Below the pieces are notes generated by a model. It ran no database searches, was not told the origin of the DNA, and was given only the letters and a program-made list of their open reading frames with translations. Of a DNA stretch of 64,000 nucleotides, positions 33,433 through 44,800 are shown piece by piece. This DNA is from Synechococcus sp. CC9605 (GTDB lineage: Bacteria > Cyanobacteriota > Cyanobacteriia > PCC-6307 > Cyanobiaceae): positions 2,294,001-2,358,000 of the forward strand of contig NC_007516.1 of the NCBI RefSeq assembly GCF_000012625.1. Reading direction: 5' to 3'. Each line of letters begins with the position of its first letter. Position 1 is the first letter of the stretch. Position numbers and translations under genes: made by a program.

Positions 33433-36102
33433 TCACAAAGCACGAAAGGCCGACGTCAGCTCAGCTTGAGCTGCATCAAGAGCACCAGGCAGGGCAGCAC
33501 CATCACGACCGCCGGCCTGGGCCAGGTTCGGGCGTCCACCACCGCCACCACCGCACTGTTTGGCGATCCCGCCGATGAACTTGCCGGCCTGAAGCTTGGC
33601 GGCGATCACCTGCTGGCCAAAGGCGGCCACCAGGATCACCTTGCCCATGTCGCCGGGATCCGGCAGACCGCCGATCACCACGGCAGCACCATCCCCCAGC
33701 TGATCCGCCAGGCTCTGGGCTGCGCCCTGCAAACCGGCGCCATCCACACCATCAAGGCGTTCCACCAGCAGTTGGAAGTCGCCCACGGCCTCGGCCTTTG
33801 CGGCCAGAGCACCGGCCTTGGCCACCGCCAGTTCCGCCTGAGCCGCGGCCAGCGCCTTGCCGGTGGCCTTGAGCTCCTCCTGAAGGGCCGCCACACGATC
33901 CACGATCTCGGCCGGCTGGGCCTTGAAGCGATCCCCCAGCTGCTTCACCACCACATCGCGCTCGTTCAGATAAGCGAGCACGGCAGGACCAGCGACGGCT
34001 TCGATCCGACGGATGCCGGCCGCCACGCCACTTTCCGCCACGATCTTGAACAGGCCGATCTCCGCGGTGTTGGTGACGTGGGTGCCGCCGCAGAGCTCCA
34101 TCGACACACCGGGCACGTCGACCACCCGCACCACATCGGCGTATTTCTCACCGAACATCGCCACCGCACCGGCCGCTTTGGCCTGATCAATCGCCATCTC
34201 CTGCACCTGCAGCGCATGGGCTTCGTTGATCCAGCCGTTGATCAGGGTTTCAACCTGCTGCAACTGATCCGGCGTCACCGCCGTGGGGCAGTGGAAGTCG
34301 AAGCGCAGGCGATCGAAATCCACCAGTGATCCGGCCTGGCCGATGCCTGGATCCACCACCTGCTTGAGCGCAGCCTGCAGCAGGTGGGTGGCTGTGTGAT
34401 TCGCCTGGGCCCGACGCCGGCAGGCGCGGTCCACCTGAGCTTTCACGGTGTCGCCCAGGGCGAGCTCACCCCGTTCCACCCGCCCGGCATGGACGAAGAC
34501 GTCGCGACTGCGGCTCACCGACTCAATCCGAACGATCAAATCACTGCCCGCCAGCACCCCACGATCGCCCACCTGACCGCCGCCCTCTCCATAGAACGGC
34601 GTGGTGTCGAGCACCACCTGAACCGCATCGCCCGCCTTAGCGGTGGTGGATGGTCCACCGTTCACCACCAACGCCTGCACGCAGGAGGCGTGATCGAGGG
34701 CTTCATACCCCTCGAAACAGGTGGCCGCCTGATCCGCCACCACCTGGTCGATTGCATCCTGCAGGGTGAGATCGATGCTCACCGCGGCCGCCTTGGCGCG
34801 CTGACGCTGCTCCTCCATTGCCGCCTCGAACCCATCGAGGTCAACGGCCAGGCCCTGCTCCTCCGCGATCTCCTGGGTGAGCTCCAGCGGAAAGCCATAG
34901 GTGTCGTACAGCTCAAAGGCCTGGGCACCGCTGATCTGGGTGGGCTTGGAGGCCAGCACCTCCGCCAGCAACTTCTCGCCGCGCTCGAGGGTCTCAAGGA
35001 AGCGGGCTTCCTCCCGCTGGAGCTCGGCCAGGATCACCTCCTGACGCTCGATCACGCTGGGGTGAGCCCCCTTCAGCAGGGCGATCGCTGCCTCGCCCAT
35101 TGTGACGAGGAAGGGTTTGTCGATGCCCAGCAGGCGGCCATGGCGCACCACCCGGCGCAGCAAGCGCCGCAGGATGTAGCCGCGGCCGAGGTTGCTGGCG
35201 GTGACGCCATCGCAGATCAGCTGCGTCACCGCACGGCTGTGATCGCCGATCACCTTCAACGACGTCTTGCCCTTGTCGTTGAGTTGGTGGTAATCAACCC
35301 CCGCCAGATCGGCGGCCGCTTGGATCAGCGGAAAGATCAGATCGGTTTCGTAATTATTGGGAACCTTCTGAAGGATCTGGGCCATCCGCTCAAGGCCCAT
35401 GCCGGTGTCGATGTTGCGGTTGGCCAGCGGCGTGAGGGTGCCCTCCGCGTCGCGGTTGTACTGCATGAACACCAAGTTGTAGAACTCGATGAACCGGTCG
35501 TCGTCTTCGAGATCGATGTCCTCATCCCCGAGCTCGGGCTTGAAGTCGTAATAGATCTCCGAGCAGGGGCCACAGGGGCCGGTGGGGCCCGACGCCCAGA
35601 AGTTGTCGGCCTCATCCATGCGGATGATCCGCTTGGGGTTCACCCCCACCACATCACGCCAGATCAGCTCGGCTTCGTCGTCTTCCCGGAAGACGCTCAC
35701 CACCAGGTTCTTGGGATCGATGCCATAGACGCCGGTGCTGAGCTCCCAAGCCCACTCAATCGCCCGTTGCTTGAAGTAGTCCCCAAACGAGAAGTTGCCG
35801 AGCATCTCGAAGAAGGTGTGATGCCGGGCCGTGCGCCCCACGTTCTCGATGTCGTTGGTGCGGATGCACTTCTGCGAGCTTGTGGCCCGTGGCGCAGGTC
35901 GCTCCTGCTGGCCGAGGAACACTGGCTTGAACGGCAGCATTCCAGCAATGGTGAGCAGCACCGTTGGGTCGTCGGGAATCAACGAGGCACTGGCCATCCG
36001 CTTGTGGCCGCGCTCGGCGTAGAAGTTGAGGAACGCTTCACGGATCTCCTCCCCACTGCGCGGTGCAGACGCTGCAGAAGACGACGATGCGACGGCAACC
36101 AT
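33433..36102 (-). CDS. alaS: alanyl-tRNA synthetase
   Basis: 889-residue class II AlaRS. Motifs are [34 protein letters not shown] (motif 2 region), [10 protein letters not shown], the editing-site [11 protein letters not shown] and the CGGTHV Cys-His zinc motif. The C-terminal third is a coiled C-Ala region with [14 protein letters not shown] 36102 ([12 protein letters not shown]) is preferred; upstream in-frame ATGs would overlap the divergent gene at 36128. Long antisense frames over this gene are codon-bias shadows. Confidence 0.97.
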   Translation of the reverse strand: MVAVASSSSAASAPRSGEEIREAFLNFYAERGHKRMASASLIPDDPTVLLTIAGMLPFKPVFLGQQERPAPRATSSQKCIRTNDIENVGRTARHHTFFEMLGNFSFGDYFKQRAIEWAWELSTGVYGIDPKNLVVSVFREDDEAELIWRDVVGVNPKRIIRMDEADNFWASGPTGPCGPCSEIYYDFKPELGDEDIDLEDDDRFIEFYNLVFMQYNRDAEGTLTPLANRNIDTGMGLERMAQILQKVPNNYETDLIFPLIQAAADLAGVDYHQLNDKGKTSLKVIGDHSRAVTQLICDGVTASNLGRGYILRRLLRRVVRHGRLLGIDKPFLVTMGEAAIALLKGAHPSVIERQEVILAELQREEARFLETLERGEKLLAEVLASKPTQISGAQAFELYDTYGFPLELTQEIAEEQGLAVDLDGFEAAMEEQRQRAKAAAVSIDLTLQDAIDQVVADQAATCFEGYEALDHASCVQALVVNGGPSTTAKAGDAVQVVLDTTPFYGEGGGQVGDRGVLAGSDLIVRIESVSRSRDVFVHAGRVERGELALGDTVKAQVDRACRRRAQANHTATHLLQAALKQVVDPGIGQAGSLVDFDRLRFDFHCPTAVTPDQLQQVETLINGWINEAHALQVQEMAIDQAKAAGAVAMFGEKYADVVRVVDVPGVSMELCGGTHVTNTAEIGLFKIVAESGVAAGIRRIEAVAGPAVLAYLNERDVVVKQLGDRFKAQPAEIVDRVAALQEELKATGKALAAAQAELAVAKAGALAAKAEAVGDFQLLVERLDGVDGAGLQGAAQSLADQLGDGAAVVIGGLPDPGDMGKVILVAAFGQQVIAAKLQAGKFIGGIAKQCGGGGGGRPNLAQAGGRDGAALPGALDAAQAELTSAFRAL

Positions 36103-36127
36103 GACAGGAAAGGGGGATCCTGCCGTC

Positions 36128-36544
36128 ATGATCGCCTTTGAACCGCCGGCGCCCTTGGCCGTTCCACCCAGTGATCCCGAGATTCGCCAGCGACTGCGGC
36201 TGCAGTCGATCGGCTGGGCGCTGGCTGCCGGCATCAGTGCTGGGCTGCTGAGCTTGCCCTGGGGTCTGGAAGCTGCGGTGCGTTCCGGCGGTTGCGGTCT
36301 CTTCTACGGCCTGCTGGCCTTCCATCTGCAACGGGTGGATCCCGATGACGGGCATCTGCAGGCGGGTCTAGTGGGGGCGGTCTGCGGGTTGCGCAGCCTC
36401 GGCATGCCCCTACCCCTTGACAACTGGCAGGTCGATGGCCTGACATCATTACTACTGGAGCTTCTTCAGGCCTGGCTGCCGTTGATCGGCAGTGCTCTCC
36501 TGCTCCACGGCACCCTCCGCTTCCTGCCCGCGTCGCGGCCATGA
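36128..36544 (+). CDS. small membrane protein, 138 aa
   Basis: Begins [20 protein letters not shown]. Hydrophobic segments at about residues 30-48 ([18 protein letters not shown]), 52-66 and 112-128 suggest two or three TM helices. Its last codons overlap the SNF2-helicase start (ATGA at 36541), so they are probably translated together. Divergent from alaS with a 25-bp gap. Family not recognised. Confidence 0.65.
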   Translation: MIAFEPPAPLAVPPSDPEIRQRLRLQSIGWALAAGISAGLLSLPWGLEAAVRSGGCGLFYGLLAFHLQRVDPDDGHLQAGLVGAVCGLRSLGMPLPLDNWQVDGLTSLLLELLQAWLPLIGSALLLHGTLRFLPASRP

Positions 36545-39500
36545 GCCTGCTGCACGCCACCTGGCTTCCCGCCATCCGCACCTCCAGCAGTTCCGGTCAA
36601 CCGGCACTGCTCGTTTGGGCTGACACCTGGCGGGTGGCCACACCGGAAGGCCCGGGCCTTACCCCAGCGCTGCACCCCTTCACCCTAAGCCATGAAGACC
36701 TCAGGGCCTGGCTGAGCGAACGCGACCTCTTGCCCGGCGGCTGCATCGATGCCACGGCGTGCCTCACCCTGCCGAGCCGCACGGTGAAGCTGCGCAAAAG
36801 CCGCAGCACAAAAGAGGAGCCAACACCGGAACCACCGGGTTGGACCGGGCTACCGATGCAGGCCGGCGAACCGATCCCCAAGCAAACCGAATGGTGGCCC
36901 TGGCAGGTGCAGGGGCTCGCGGTGGAACCGTCGGCAGCCACGGAGTGGCTGTCCCGATTGCCGCTCTCCGGCACCAATCCAGACCTGGCTGATGAACTGC
37001 GCTGGTGGAGCCATCTGCAGCGCTGGGCCTTGAGTCTGGTGGCCCGGGGCCGCTGGATTCCCCAGATGGAGTTCAGCAAAGGGGAGGGCTATCCCCATCG
37101 GGCCCGTTGGGTGCCGCTTCTCAACCGGGAAGAAGACCGGCGCCGGCTGGAGGATCTGGCGGCCAGCCTGCCGCTGGTGGCCACCTGCGCCTTGCCCTGG
37201 CGGGAACCCCTGGGGCGCCGCAGCAACCGCACCACCCGGTTACGACCGGAGGCGATGCGAGCCGCCAACCCTGTGGCCAGCTGCCGGCCCCGCAGCGGAC
37301 GCCTGCGGGTGGCGACGCTGCTGGAAGATCTAGTGGACGCGCAGCTGCGCAAGGACTTTGAACCCTCCACCGATGGGCTTGATCCCCTGCTGACCCTCTG
37401 GCAGGAGGCCCTGGGGTCGGAGACCGGGGTGATCGAGATCGGCGATGAAGAGGCCGAACGCCTGGCCACCGCCAGCCATCACTGGCGGGAGGGCATCGCC
37501 GGCGATTTTGCTGCGGCCCGCACCTGCCTTGAACTGCACACCCCACCGGATGGGGAGGATCTCTGGGAGCTGCGCTTCGGGCTGCAGGCGGAAGCTGACC
37601 CCAGCCTGAAGCTCCCGGCCGCCGCGGCCTGGGCGGCTGGTGCGGAACCGCTACAGCTTGGAGAGATCCGGGTGGACCAACCGGGTGAAGTGCTGCTGGA
37701 AGGCATGGGCCGCGCCCTGAGCGTGTTTCCGGCAATTGAGCGGGGTCTGGAGAGCGCCACACCTGAAACGATGCAGCTCACCCCGGCCGAGGCCTTCGTG
37801 CTGGTGCGCACGGCCGCCCGGCAGCTGCGGGATGCCGGCGTGGGAGTGGAGCTGCCGCCCAGCCTCTCCGGTGGCCTGGCCAGCCGACTGGGCCTGTCGA
37901 TCAAAGCGGAACTGCCCGAACGCTCGAGCGGTTTCACGTTGGGTGAGTGTCTGGCCTGGGAGTGGGATCTGATGATCGGCGGGGTGACGCTCACCCTGCG
38001 GGAATTGGAGCGCCTGAGCGGCAAGCGCAGCCCCCTGGTGCGCCACAAGGGGGCCTGGATCGAACTGCGGCCCAACGACCTCAAAAATGCCGAACGCTTC
38101 TGTGGGGCGAAACCTGAACTGAGCCTCGACGACGCGCTGCGGCTGACGGGGACGGAAGGGGAACTGTTGATGCGGATGCCGGTGCACCGCTTCGACGCCG
38201 GCCCACGGCTGCAATCGGTGTTGCAGCAATACCACCAGCAGAAGGCCCCCGACCCCTTGCCGGCCCCGGAAGGATTCAGCGGGCAGCTGCGGCCTTATCA
38301 GGAGCGGGGCCTCGGCTGGCTCGCCTTCCTGCACCGCTTCGATCAAGGGGCCTGTCTAGCTGACGACATGGGCTTGGGCAAAACCATTCAGTTGCTAGCG
38401 TTCCTGCAGCACCTCAAAGCGGAGCAAGAACTGAAACGCCCGGTGCTGCTGGTGGCCCCCACATCGGTGCTCACCAACTGGCGACGGGAGGCGGAATCGT
38501 TCACTCCAGAGTTGAAGGTCACCGAGCATTACGGGCCTCGCCGGCCCTCCACACCCGCCGAACTCAAAAAAGCGTTGAAGGAGGTGGATCTGGTGCTCAC
38601 CAGCTACGGGCTGCTGCAGCGTGACAGCGAACTGCTGGAAACCCAGGACTGGCAGGGGGTGGTGATTGACGAAGCCCAGGCGATCAAGAACCCTGGCGCC
38701 AAACAGAGCCAAGCCGCCCGGGATCTGGCCCGCACCGGCCGCATCAAGAGCAACCGCTTCCGCATCGCACTCACCGGCACCCCCGTGGAAAACCGGGTGA
38801 GCGAACTGTGGGCCTTGATGGACTTCCTCAACCCAAAGGTGCTTGGGGAAGAAGACTTCTTCCGCCAGCGCTATCGGATGCCGATTGAGCGCTACGGCGA
38901 CATGTCGTCCCTGCGGGACCTGAAAGGCCGCGTGGGTCCGTTCATCCTGCGCCGGCTGAAAACCGACAAGACGATCATTTCCGACCTGCCTGAAAAGGTG
39001 GAGCTGAGCGAATGGGTGGGGCTGAGCAAGGAGCAGAAATCTCTGTACAGCAAGACCGTGGAAGACACCCTCGATGCCATTGCCCGGGCGCCGCGCGGGC
39101 AGCGCCACGGGCAGGTGCTGGCCCTGCTCACCCGGCTGAAACAGATCTGCAACCATCCCGCCCTGGCCCTGAGCGAAGGGGCCGTGGACGATGGCTTCCT
39201 GGGCCGTTCGGCCAAGCTGCAGCGGCTGGAGGAGATCCTCGATGAGGTGATCGAAGCGGGCGATCGGGCCCTGCTGTTCACCCAGTTCGCCGAATGGGGG
39301 CATTTGCTAAGGGCCTGGATGCAGCAGCGCTGGAAATCAGAAGTGCCCTTCCTGCACGGCGGCACCCGCAAGAACGAACGCCAGGCGATGGTGGATCGCT
39401 TCCAGGAGGATCCCCGCGGTCCACAGCTGTTCCTGCTCTCGCTCAAGGCCGGTGGTGTGGGCCTCAACCTCACGCGGGCCAGCCATGTGTTCCACATCGA

Positions 39501-39738
39501 TCGCTGGTGGAACCCTGCCGTGGAAAACCAGGCCACCGACCGGGCCTATCGGATCGGCCAAACGAACCGAGTGATGGTTCATAAATTCATCACCAGCGGT
39601 TCGGTGGAGGAAAAAATCGATCGCATGATCCGCGAGAAATCACGCCTGGCCGAAGATGTGATCGGCTCCGGCGAAGATTGGCTGGGAAGCCTCGGTGGCG
39701 ATCAATTGCGCGATCTCGTTTCTTTGGAGGACACCTGA
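36541..39738 (+). CDS. SNF2/Rad54-family DNA-dependent ATPase (HepA-like)
   Basis: 1065 residues. The N-terminal ~550 are a variable SNF2-associated region. The helicase core starts near 580 (RPYQERGLGWLAFLHRFDQG): Walker A LADDMGLGKTIQLLAFL (~605), DEAQ box VVIDEAQAIKNP (~708), motif III LTGTPVENRVSELW, motif V LKAGGVGLNLTRA, motif VI ATDRAYRIGQTNRV. Such ATPases move along DNA and remodel protein-DNA complexes. It is followed 2 bp later by a SWIM-domain gene, a standard bacterial pairing (SNF2 plus SWIM zinc finger). Confidence 0.93.
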   Translation: MSLLHATWLPAIRTSSSSGQPALLVWADTWRVATPEGPGLTPALHPFTLSHEDLRAWLSERDLLPGGCIDATACLTLPSRTVKLRKSRSTKEEPTPEPPGWTGLPMQAGEPIPKQTEWWPWQVQGLAVEPSAATEWLSRLPLSGTNPDLADELRWWSHLQRWALSLVARGRWIPQMEFSKGEGYPHRARWVPLLNREEDRRRLEDLAASLPLVATCALPWREPLGRRSNRTTRLRPEAMRAANPVASCRPRSGRLRVATLLEDLVDAQLRKDFEPSTDGLDPLLTLWQEALGSETGVIEIGDEEAERLATASHHWREGIAGDFAAARTCLELHTPPDGEDLWELRFGLQAEADPSLKLPAAAAWAAGAEPLQLGEIRVDQPGEVLLEGMGRALSVFPAIERGLESATPETMQLTPAEAFVLVRTAARQLRDAGVGVELPPSLSGGLASRLGLSIKAELPERSSGFTLGECLAWEWDLMIGGVTLTLRELERLSGKRSPLVRHKGAWIELRPNDLKNAERFCGAKPELSLDDALRLTGTEGELLMRMPVHRFDAGPRLQSVLQQYHQQKAPDPLPAPEGFSGQLRPYQERGLGWLAFLHRFDQGACLADDMGLGKTIQLLAFLQHLKAEQELKRPVLLVAPTSVLTNWRREAESFTPELKVTEHYGPRRPSTPAELKKALKEVDLVLTSYGLLQRDSELLETQDWQGVVIDEAQAIKNPGAKQSQAARDLARTGRIKSNRFRIALTGTPVENRVSELWALMDFLNPKVLGEEDFFRQRYRMPIERYGDMSSLRDLKGRVGPFILRRLKTDKTIISDLPEKVELSEWVGLSKEQKSLYSKTVEDTLDAIARAPRGQRHGQVLALLTRLKQICNHPALALSEGAVDDGFLGRSAKLQRLEEILDEVIEAGDRALLFTQFAEWGHLLRAWMQQRWKSEVPFLHGGTRKNERQAMVDRFQEDPRGPQLFLLSLKAGGVGLNLTRASHVFHIDRWWNPAVENQATDRAYRIGQTNRVMVHKFITSGSVEEKIDRMIREKSRLAEDVIGSGEDWLGSLGGDQLRDLVSLEDT

Positions 39739-39740
39739 CC

Positions 39741-40627
39741 ATGACCCTCACCAACGTCAGCTCCAACGGCAGCACCGCCATCGGCGACGACGGCCTAGGC
39801 CAACAGCCCTGGTGGGTTGAGCAATGGATGGAGCTGATCAACGGCTACCGCTTCAAGAAACGGCTGGAGCGGGCCTGGGGCTACGCCCGCGAGGGCCATG
39901 TGACCTCGATCCGCTTCGAAGGCCGCCGTTGCATGCCCGCGTCCAGGGCACCGATGAAGCGCCTTACAAGGTGAAGCTCTGGCTGGACGTGCTCAACGAT
40001 GAGGACTGGGGCTATGTGCTGGAAGCCCTAGCCCAGAAAGCACGCTGGTCGGCCCAATTGCTGGCGGGGATCATGCCCTCCGACATCGAGCGGGCCTTCG
40101 CCGCCAGCGGCAAGCGCCTGTTCCCGTTCAAGCTGCAGGAGGTGCGCAGCGAATGCACCTGTCCAGACAAAGCCAACCCCTGCAAACACATCAGCGCGGT
40201 GTATTTCCTGATGGGGGATCGCTTCAGTGAAGATCCCTTCGTGCTGTTCCAACTGCGGGGCCGCAACCGGGCCAGGCTGCTGGAAGACCTGGCGGAGTAC
40301 CGACGCAAAGCCCTCGCGGACTTAGCCCAACAAGCGAAGGAAAAAACAAACAGCAACATCGCCAGTAAAGCCACTCCTTTACCCCCCCATGCAGCCGTTC
40401 AAGACCCGGCTCTGTGGTGGCGCTACAACCGCAGCCTCGATGGCGACCTGGTGGTGATCACCCCAGCCATGGATGGCGACACGGGCCTCGATGCTGCCGG
40501 AGAGCTACCGCTGGCGGAGGACCCACGCTTCGCCGATGCGCGCAGCACCTTCCTCAGCAACCTGAAGGCCCATGGCCAGGCCAGTGCCCAGAAGGCGATG
40601 CTGCAGGCCATGGCAGCGGGCAGCTGA
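39741..40627 (+). pseudogene. SWIM zinc-finger protein, frameshifted near residue 62
   Basis: From ATG 39741 the frame reads MTLTNVSSNG, WWVEQWMELINGYRFKKRLE, then VTSIRFEGRR and breaks. The other frame continues as HARVQGTDEAPYKVKLWLDV, which completes the normal SWIM partner protein. A missing G at about 39930 (reading GRR-V-HARVQ) would heal it. The SWIM motif CTCPDKANPCKH (C-x-C-x(6)-C-x-H) is intact further on. It pairs with the adjacent SNF2 ATPase. As the rest is undamaged, a sequencing error is as likely as a true mutation. Confidence 0.75.
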
Positions 40628-40641
40628 AGCGGAGTGGCGCC

Positions 40642-41121
40642 ATGGCCTGCGAAGCCGCCTGGCTCACCACCGACCAACAAGAGCTCGCCGGAGTGCTGCT
40701 GCAATCGCATCAACGGGCCTTCAGCAGGCCGCTGATCGCCACACACCAACCGGGTCACTCAAAGCGGCTGATCTGCCAGAACCTGTTCGCCTGCGGCTTT
40801 CCGGTGCTGGCCCACGGCACGGAGCAGGATCCCGAGCTCAGTTACGCCAACGCTGCGGCTCTGCAGCTGTGGGACAGCCAATGGGATGAACTGATCGGCA
40901 TGCCCTCATGGCTCACCGCCCCGGACAGCGAACGGGCGGAACGCAGCAGCGCACTGAGCCAGGCCAAGCGCCTCGATGCAGTGCAGAACTACCGCGGCAT
41001 TCGAATTAGCCGCAAAGGGCGGCGATTCATGATCAACAAGGCCCGGATCTGGACCCTCTGGGATGCAGAAGAACGGGTCTGCGGCCAGGCGGCCTGCTTC
41101 AGCGACTGGTGGTGGCTTTAA
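40642..41121 (+). CDS. MEKHLA-domain protein
   Basis: 159 residues. The family pattern is clear: FPVLAHGTEQDPELSYANAA, LQLWDSQWDELIGMPSWLTA, YRGIRISRKGRRFMI, GQAACFSDWWWL at the end. MEKHLA is a PAS-like sensor/ligand domain found alone in cyanobacteria and at the end of plant HD-ZIP III proteins. Start ATG 40642, 14 bp after the SWIM gene. Ligand unknown. Confidence 0.85.
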   Translation: MACEAAWLTTDQQELAGVLLQSHQRAFSRPLIATHQPGHSKRLICQNLFACGFPVLAHGTEQDPELSYANAAALQLWDSQWDELIGMPSWLTAPDSERAERSSALSQAKRLDAVQNYRGIRISRKGRRFMINKARIWTLWDAEERVCGQAACFSDWWWL

Positions 41122-41889
41122 AAACAATGAGAAGCGAAAGGAAAGGGTCCACCCGATCCAGTACCGGTACTTGTCACTTCACTAGTCGAACAGTTCACGC
41201 GATGGCACCGCAGCGGGAACAACCAATCACCCGTCTGACGATCCAAACCCCAAGCCGAATCCTCAGGCAGCACCACCCCCCGCCTGTTATGACGACCGCC
41301 ATATCAATAGCCTGGCCAACTTCAAGTAATGAGAAGCCATGACCGTCGGCGACATCAAAACAGCAACAGGTAAGGCGGCGCAGCCAAAGACAAGCATCTC
41401 AAACAGATTGAATAGATAAATTTCTAGCCTTACAAATCCAAGGGCATGGCGCGAGAAGAGACAATACAACGAGACCCATCCAAGAAGAAAATTCAACTCG
41501 TAATTAACTAGCCCTTAAAGATAATTCAGCCAAGAATCAAATTACACAGAGGTTACAAAAACCTCCGAATCAATGAAGAAAGCCAGGCATAACAGGCCGC
41601 GATCATCGTGAATCCATGCGCAAGCCAACATGGTGGACAAGATCAAAAGGCCCAAAGCTGAGCATCAATCGACCACAAGAAAATACCAACTTCTAACAAA
41701 ATCTAGACGACCAAAACACTTCAAGGTCTAGATCCAGGAACAGTCATAATTATCAGCAATTGGCCACAACCCAACATTGCTATCAATAGACCTTTGTACT
41801 TACTAGTTAATTGATATACATTACATGCAGAATAATTAGTGGCGACAAAATTTGTAGCAATGAATACTATTGCAGAAGCTTAGCGCGTA
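41122..41889. other. 768-bp spacer without a supported gene
   Basis: Contains a perfect 12-bp palindrome AGTACCGGTACT (41160-41171) and an unsupported 69-codon hydrophobic minus-strand frame (41287-41496, TTG start). AT-rich toward the downstream large gene, likely including its promoter. No RNA gene seen. Confidence 0.5.
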
Positions 41890-44800
41890 ATGAATCAAGG
41901 CCTTATGAGCAACCTGCTCGTCGCCGATGGCGAATGCCCCAAGATTCGAGAGCTGCTGGCTGAAGCCCTCGTACCTGTGCTCTGGCTGAAGGCCGGGCAA
42001 CACCCCCTTGAGACCGTTACAGCTGCACTGGAGATGCGGCGACAGCAGGGGCAGCCAGTAGAGACGCTGCACTGGGTGAGCCATGGACGACCTGGGGTAT
42101 TGCAGGTGGCCGCGCACGAAATCACGCGTCAAACGCTGTTTCTGCATCGCGCTGACCTGGAAACGTGGGGAATCAAAAATCTGGCCTTGTGGAGCTGCCG
42201 CTATGGCGCCGAGCCGGAGGCCGTCAGCCTGCTGGAGGGATTCACCGGAGCATCAGTCTTTGCCAGCACAAACGTCCTTGGCCGCACAAGCGAAGCAATT
42301 ACACAGTGGAAGCTTGGAGACACCCTTATCACAATTCCGGTTGACTCAGCACATCTGAGCAGGTGGGCGCACCAGTTAGGCGAAAAGATGTACACAACCC
42401 ATGAAAATGGCACTAAACTTGGTTATGTAGAAAAATCCGATAATTCATTCACAGACCTTGGTAATTTTAACGACGGAACTGACAATCTGACCAGGGTCTG
42501 GGGGCTCGCCTTTAGCCAAGACGGGAATTTATATGTAACGCAAGAATTCGCCAGTTTCTTTCATGACCCAACGGGCACTGGTACCAAGATCTACAGAGTA
42601 GATCTCACGTCATCAACCGATCCCGCCACAACCGTCCTAACTCAAGCGGGGATCGAAGTCACCACAGACTCAAGCGTTGCTGGCGACCCAGGTGGACCGA
42701 TCCAGTTCCATGCCGTGGACGTTGACTCTGACGGCTTGATGTATGCACTCGACCTTAGGGGCTACATCTACTCAATTGATATTACGACAGGTGCCGCAAC
42801 CTACGTCGCAGAAACAAGCAAGAGCGATAACTCAAAAATAACAAGCGCGATGGATATTGCCTTCGATATCGAGGGCAATCTTTTTGCCGTCGATGGAGAC
42901 GGAGCTCTTTATCAGATCTCACTGGATGGAACCACAACAGCCGGGGCGACGCAGCTGGGCTCAACTTCCACCTCTATGCTGATGGGGCTTCTAGTCACGT
43001 CAGACAACACACTGTACGGGACTAATCTTTCAAGCGGCAAGCTCTTTTCAATTAACAAGAGCACCGGCACTCTCACCGAAGAAACCTCCACTAGCTTTGC
43101 CACCTATCCCCATGGAGGTGACGCCTACATTGCCTATACAGGGTGGCCTAGTAGCCCTGGCGCTCCCGTAATTTCATCCGCCAGCTACGACGCATCCACC
43201 GGCGCACTAACCGTCACTGGAATCGACCTTCCGGCTTATTCCGGAGCAACGAACGATATCGATATCTCAAAACTCACCCTCACCGGTGAAGGCGGCGCGA
43301 CATACACCCTCACTTCTGATGATGTTGAACTCACCTCTTCCACTGAGTTCTCAATCACCCTCAATGCCGCCGATCAACTCCAACTTGCCGGACTCTTAAA
43401 TAAAAACGGCACCTCCTCTGGCGGAGGCACCACTTACAACATTGCCGCAGCAGAAGACTGGACGCCGGGAGCTGATGCATCCACCGATATCGCGGACCTC
43501 ACAGGAAACGCGATTACCGTCTCCAACGTTGCCGCTCCCACCCTCACCTCCGCCAGCTACGACGCATCCACCGGTGCACTAACCGTCACTGGAATCGACC
43601 TTCCGGCTTATTCCGGAGCAACGAACGATATCGATATCTCAAAACTCACCCTCACCGGTGAAGGCGGCGCGACATACACCCTCACTTCTGATGATGTTGA
43701 ACTCACCTCTTCCACTGAGTTCTCAATCACCCTCAATGCCGCCGATCAACTCCAACTTGCCGGACTCTTAAATAAAAACGGCACCTCCTCTGGCGGAGGC
43801 ACCACTTACAACATTGCCGCAGCAGAAGACTGGACGCCGGGAGCTGATGCATCCACCGATATCGCGGACCTCACAGGAAACGCGATTACCGTCTCCAACT
43901 TCAATAACGCGCCCGTCACAGGCAGCGCCAGCGGCACCCTTGCATTCACAGAAGGTGATGGTGCAACCGTCATTGATCCCAGCCTCACCATCACCGATGA
44001 CGATGACACCAACATCGAATCGGCCACCATCACCATCTCCTCCGGTTACCAGTCCGCAGAAGATGTCCTCGCTTTCTCCGATACCTCCGCCATCACAGGC
44101 TCCTGGAATACATCCACGGGCGTCTTAACCCTCACAGGCTCCGACACCCTTGCCAACTACGAGACAGCTCTCGAATCCGTCACCTACAACAACACTTCCG
44201 ACAACCCCAACACCGAAAACCGCAGCATCTCCTGGGTCGTCAATGACGGCACCGATTCTTCCTCCGCTGTCACCTCAAGGGTCACCATCACTGCCGTCAA
44301 TGACGCGCCTGTCCTCACAACACCCACAGCTGGCTCCATCGCAGAAACCGCTGGATCCTCAGACAACACAACATCAGGACTAACAGGCACCCTTTCCGCC
44401 TCTGATGCCGATGGAGACACCCTCACTTACGCCATCAATGGCGGATCCACCACCGATGGAGTCTCCACTCTCGCTGGCTCCTACGGCTCACTCTCCCTCA
44501 ACACCTCCACCGGCGCTTACGCCTACACACCAGACTCCTCCGCCGTAAAAGCTCTCGATGACGGCGATTCCGCCGCCGATTCCTTCACACTCACCGCCTC
44601 TGACAGCACTGACACAACATCAGCCACTTACACCGTCAACCTCACTGGTGCTGACGAGCCAACACCTTCACCAACCCCAACACCTTCACCAACCCCAACA
44701 CCTTCACCTTCGCCAGACCCTTCGACTAGTCCAACACCTTCGCCTTCGCCAGACCCTTCGACTAGTCCTACACCTTCCTCCAAAAGCAGCAACGTAAAGC

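Noticed and set aside
34384-36141. 585-codon open frame antisense to alaS
   Set aside because: It mirrors strong GC-third-position bias of alaS, has no family features, and the sense gene is certain. The same applies to long antisense frames over argJ (1879-2757), gatB (7576-8766), the Nramp gene (51106-52425) and gcvP (60197-61198, 61235-62143).
41160-41171. 12-bp palindrome AGTACCGGTACT as operator
   Set aside because: Not next to a recognisable promoter and only 39 bp past the stop of the MEKHLA gene; such a palindrome may be chance.
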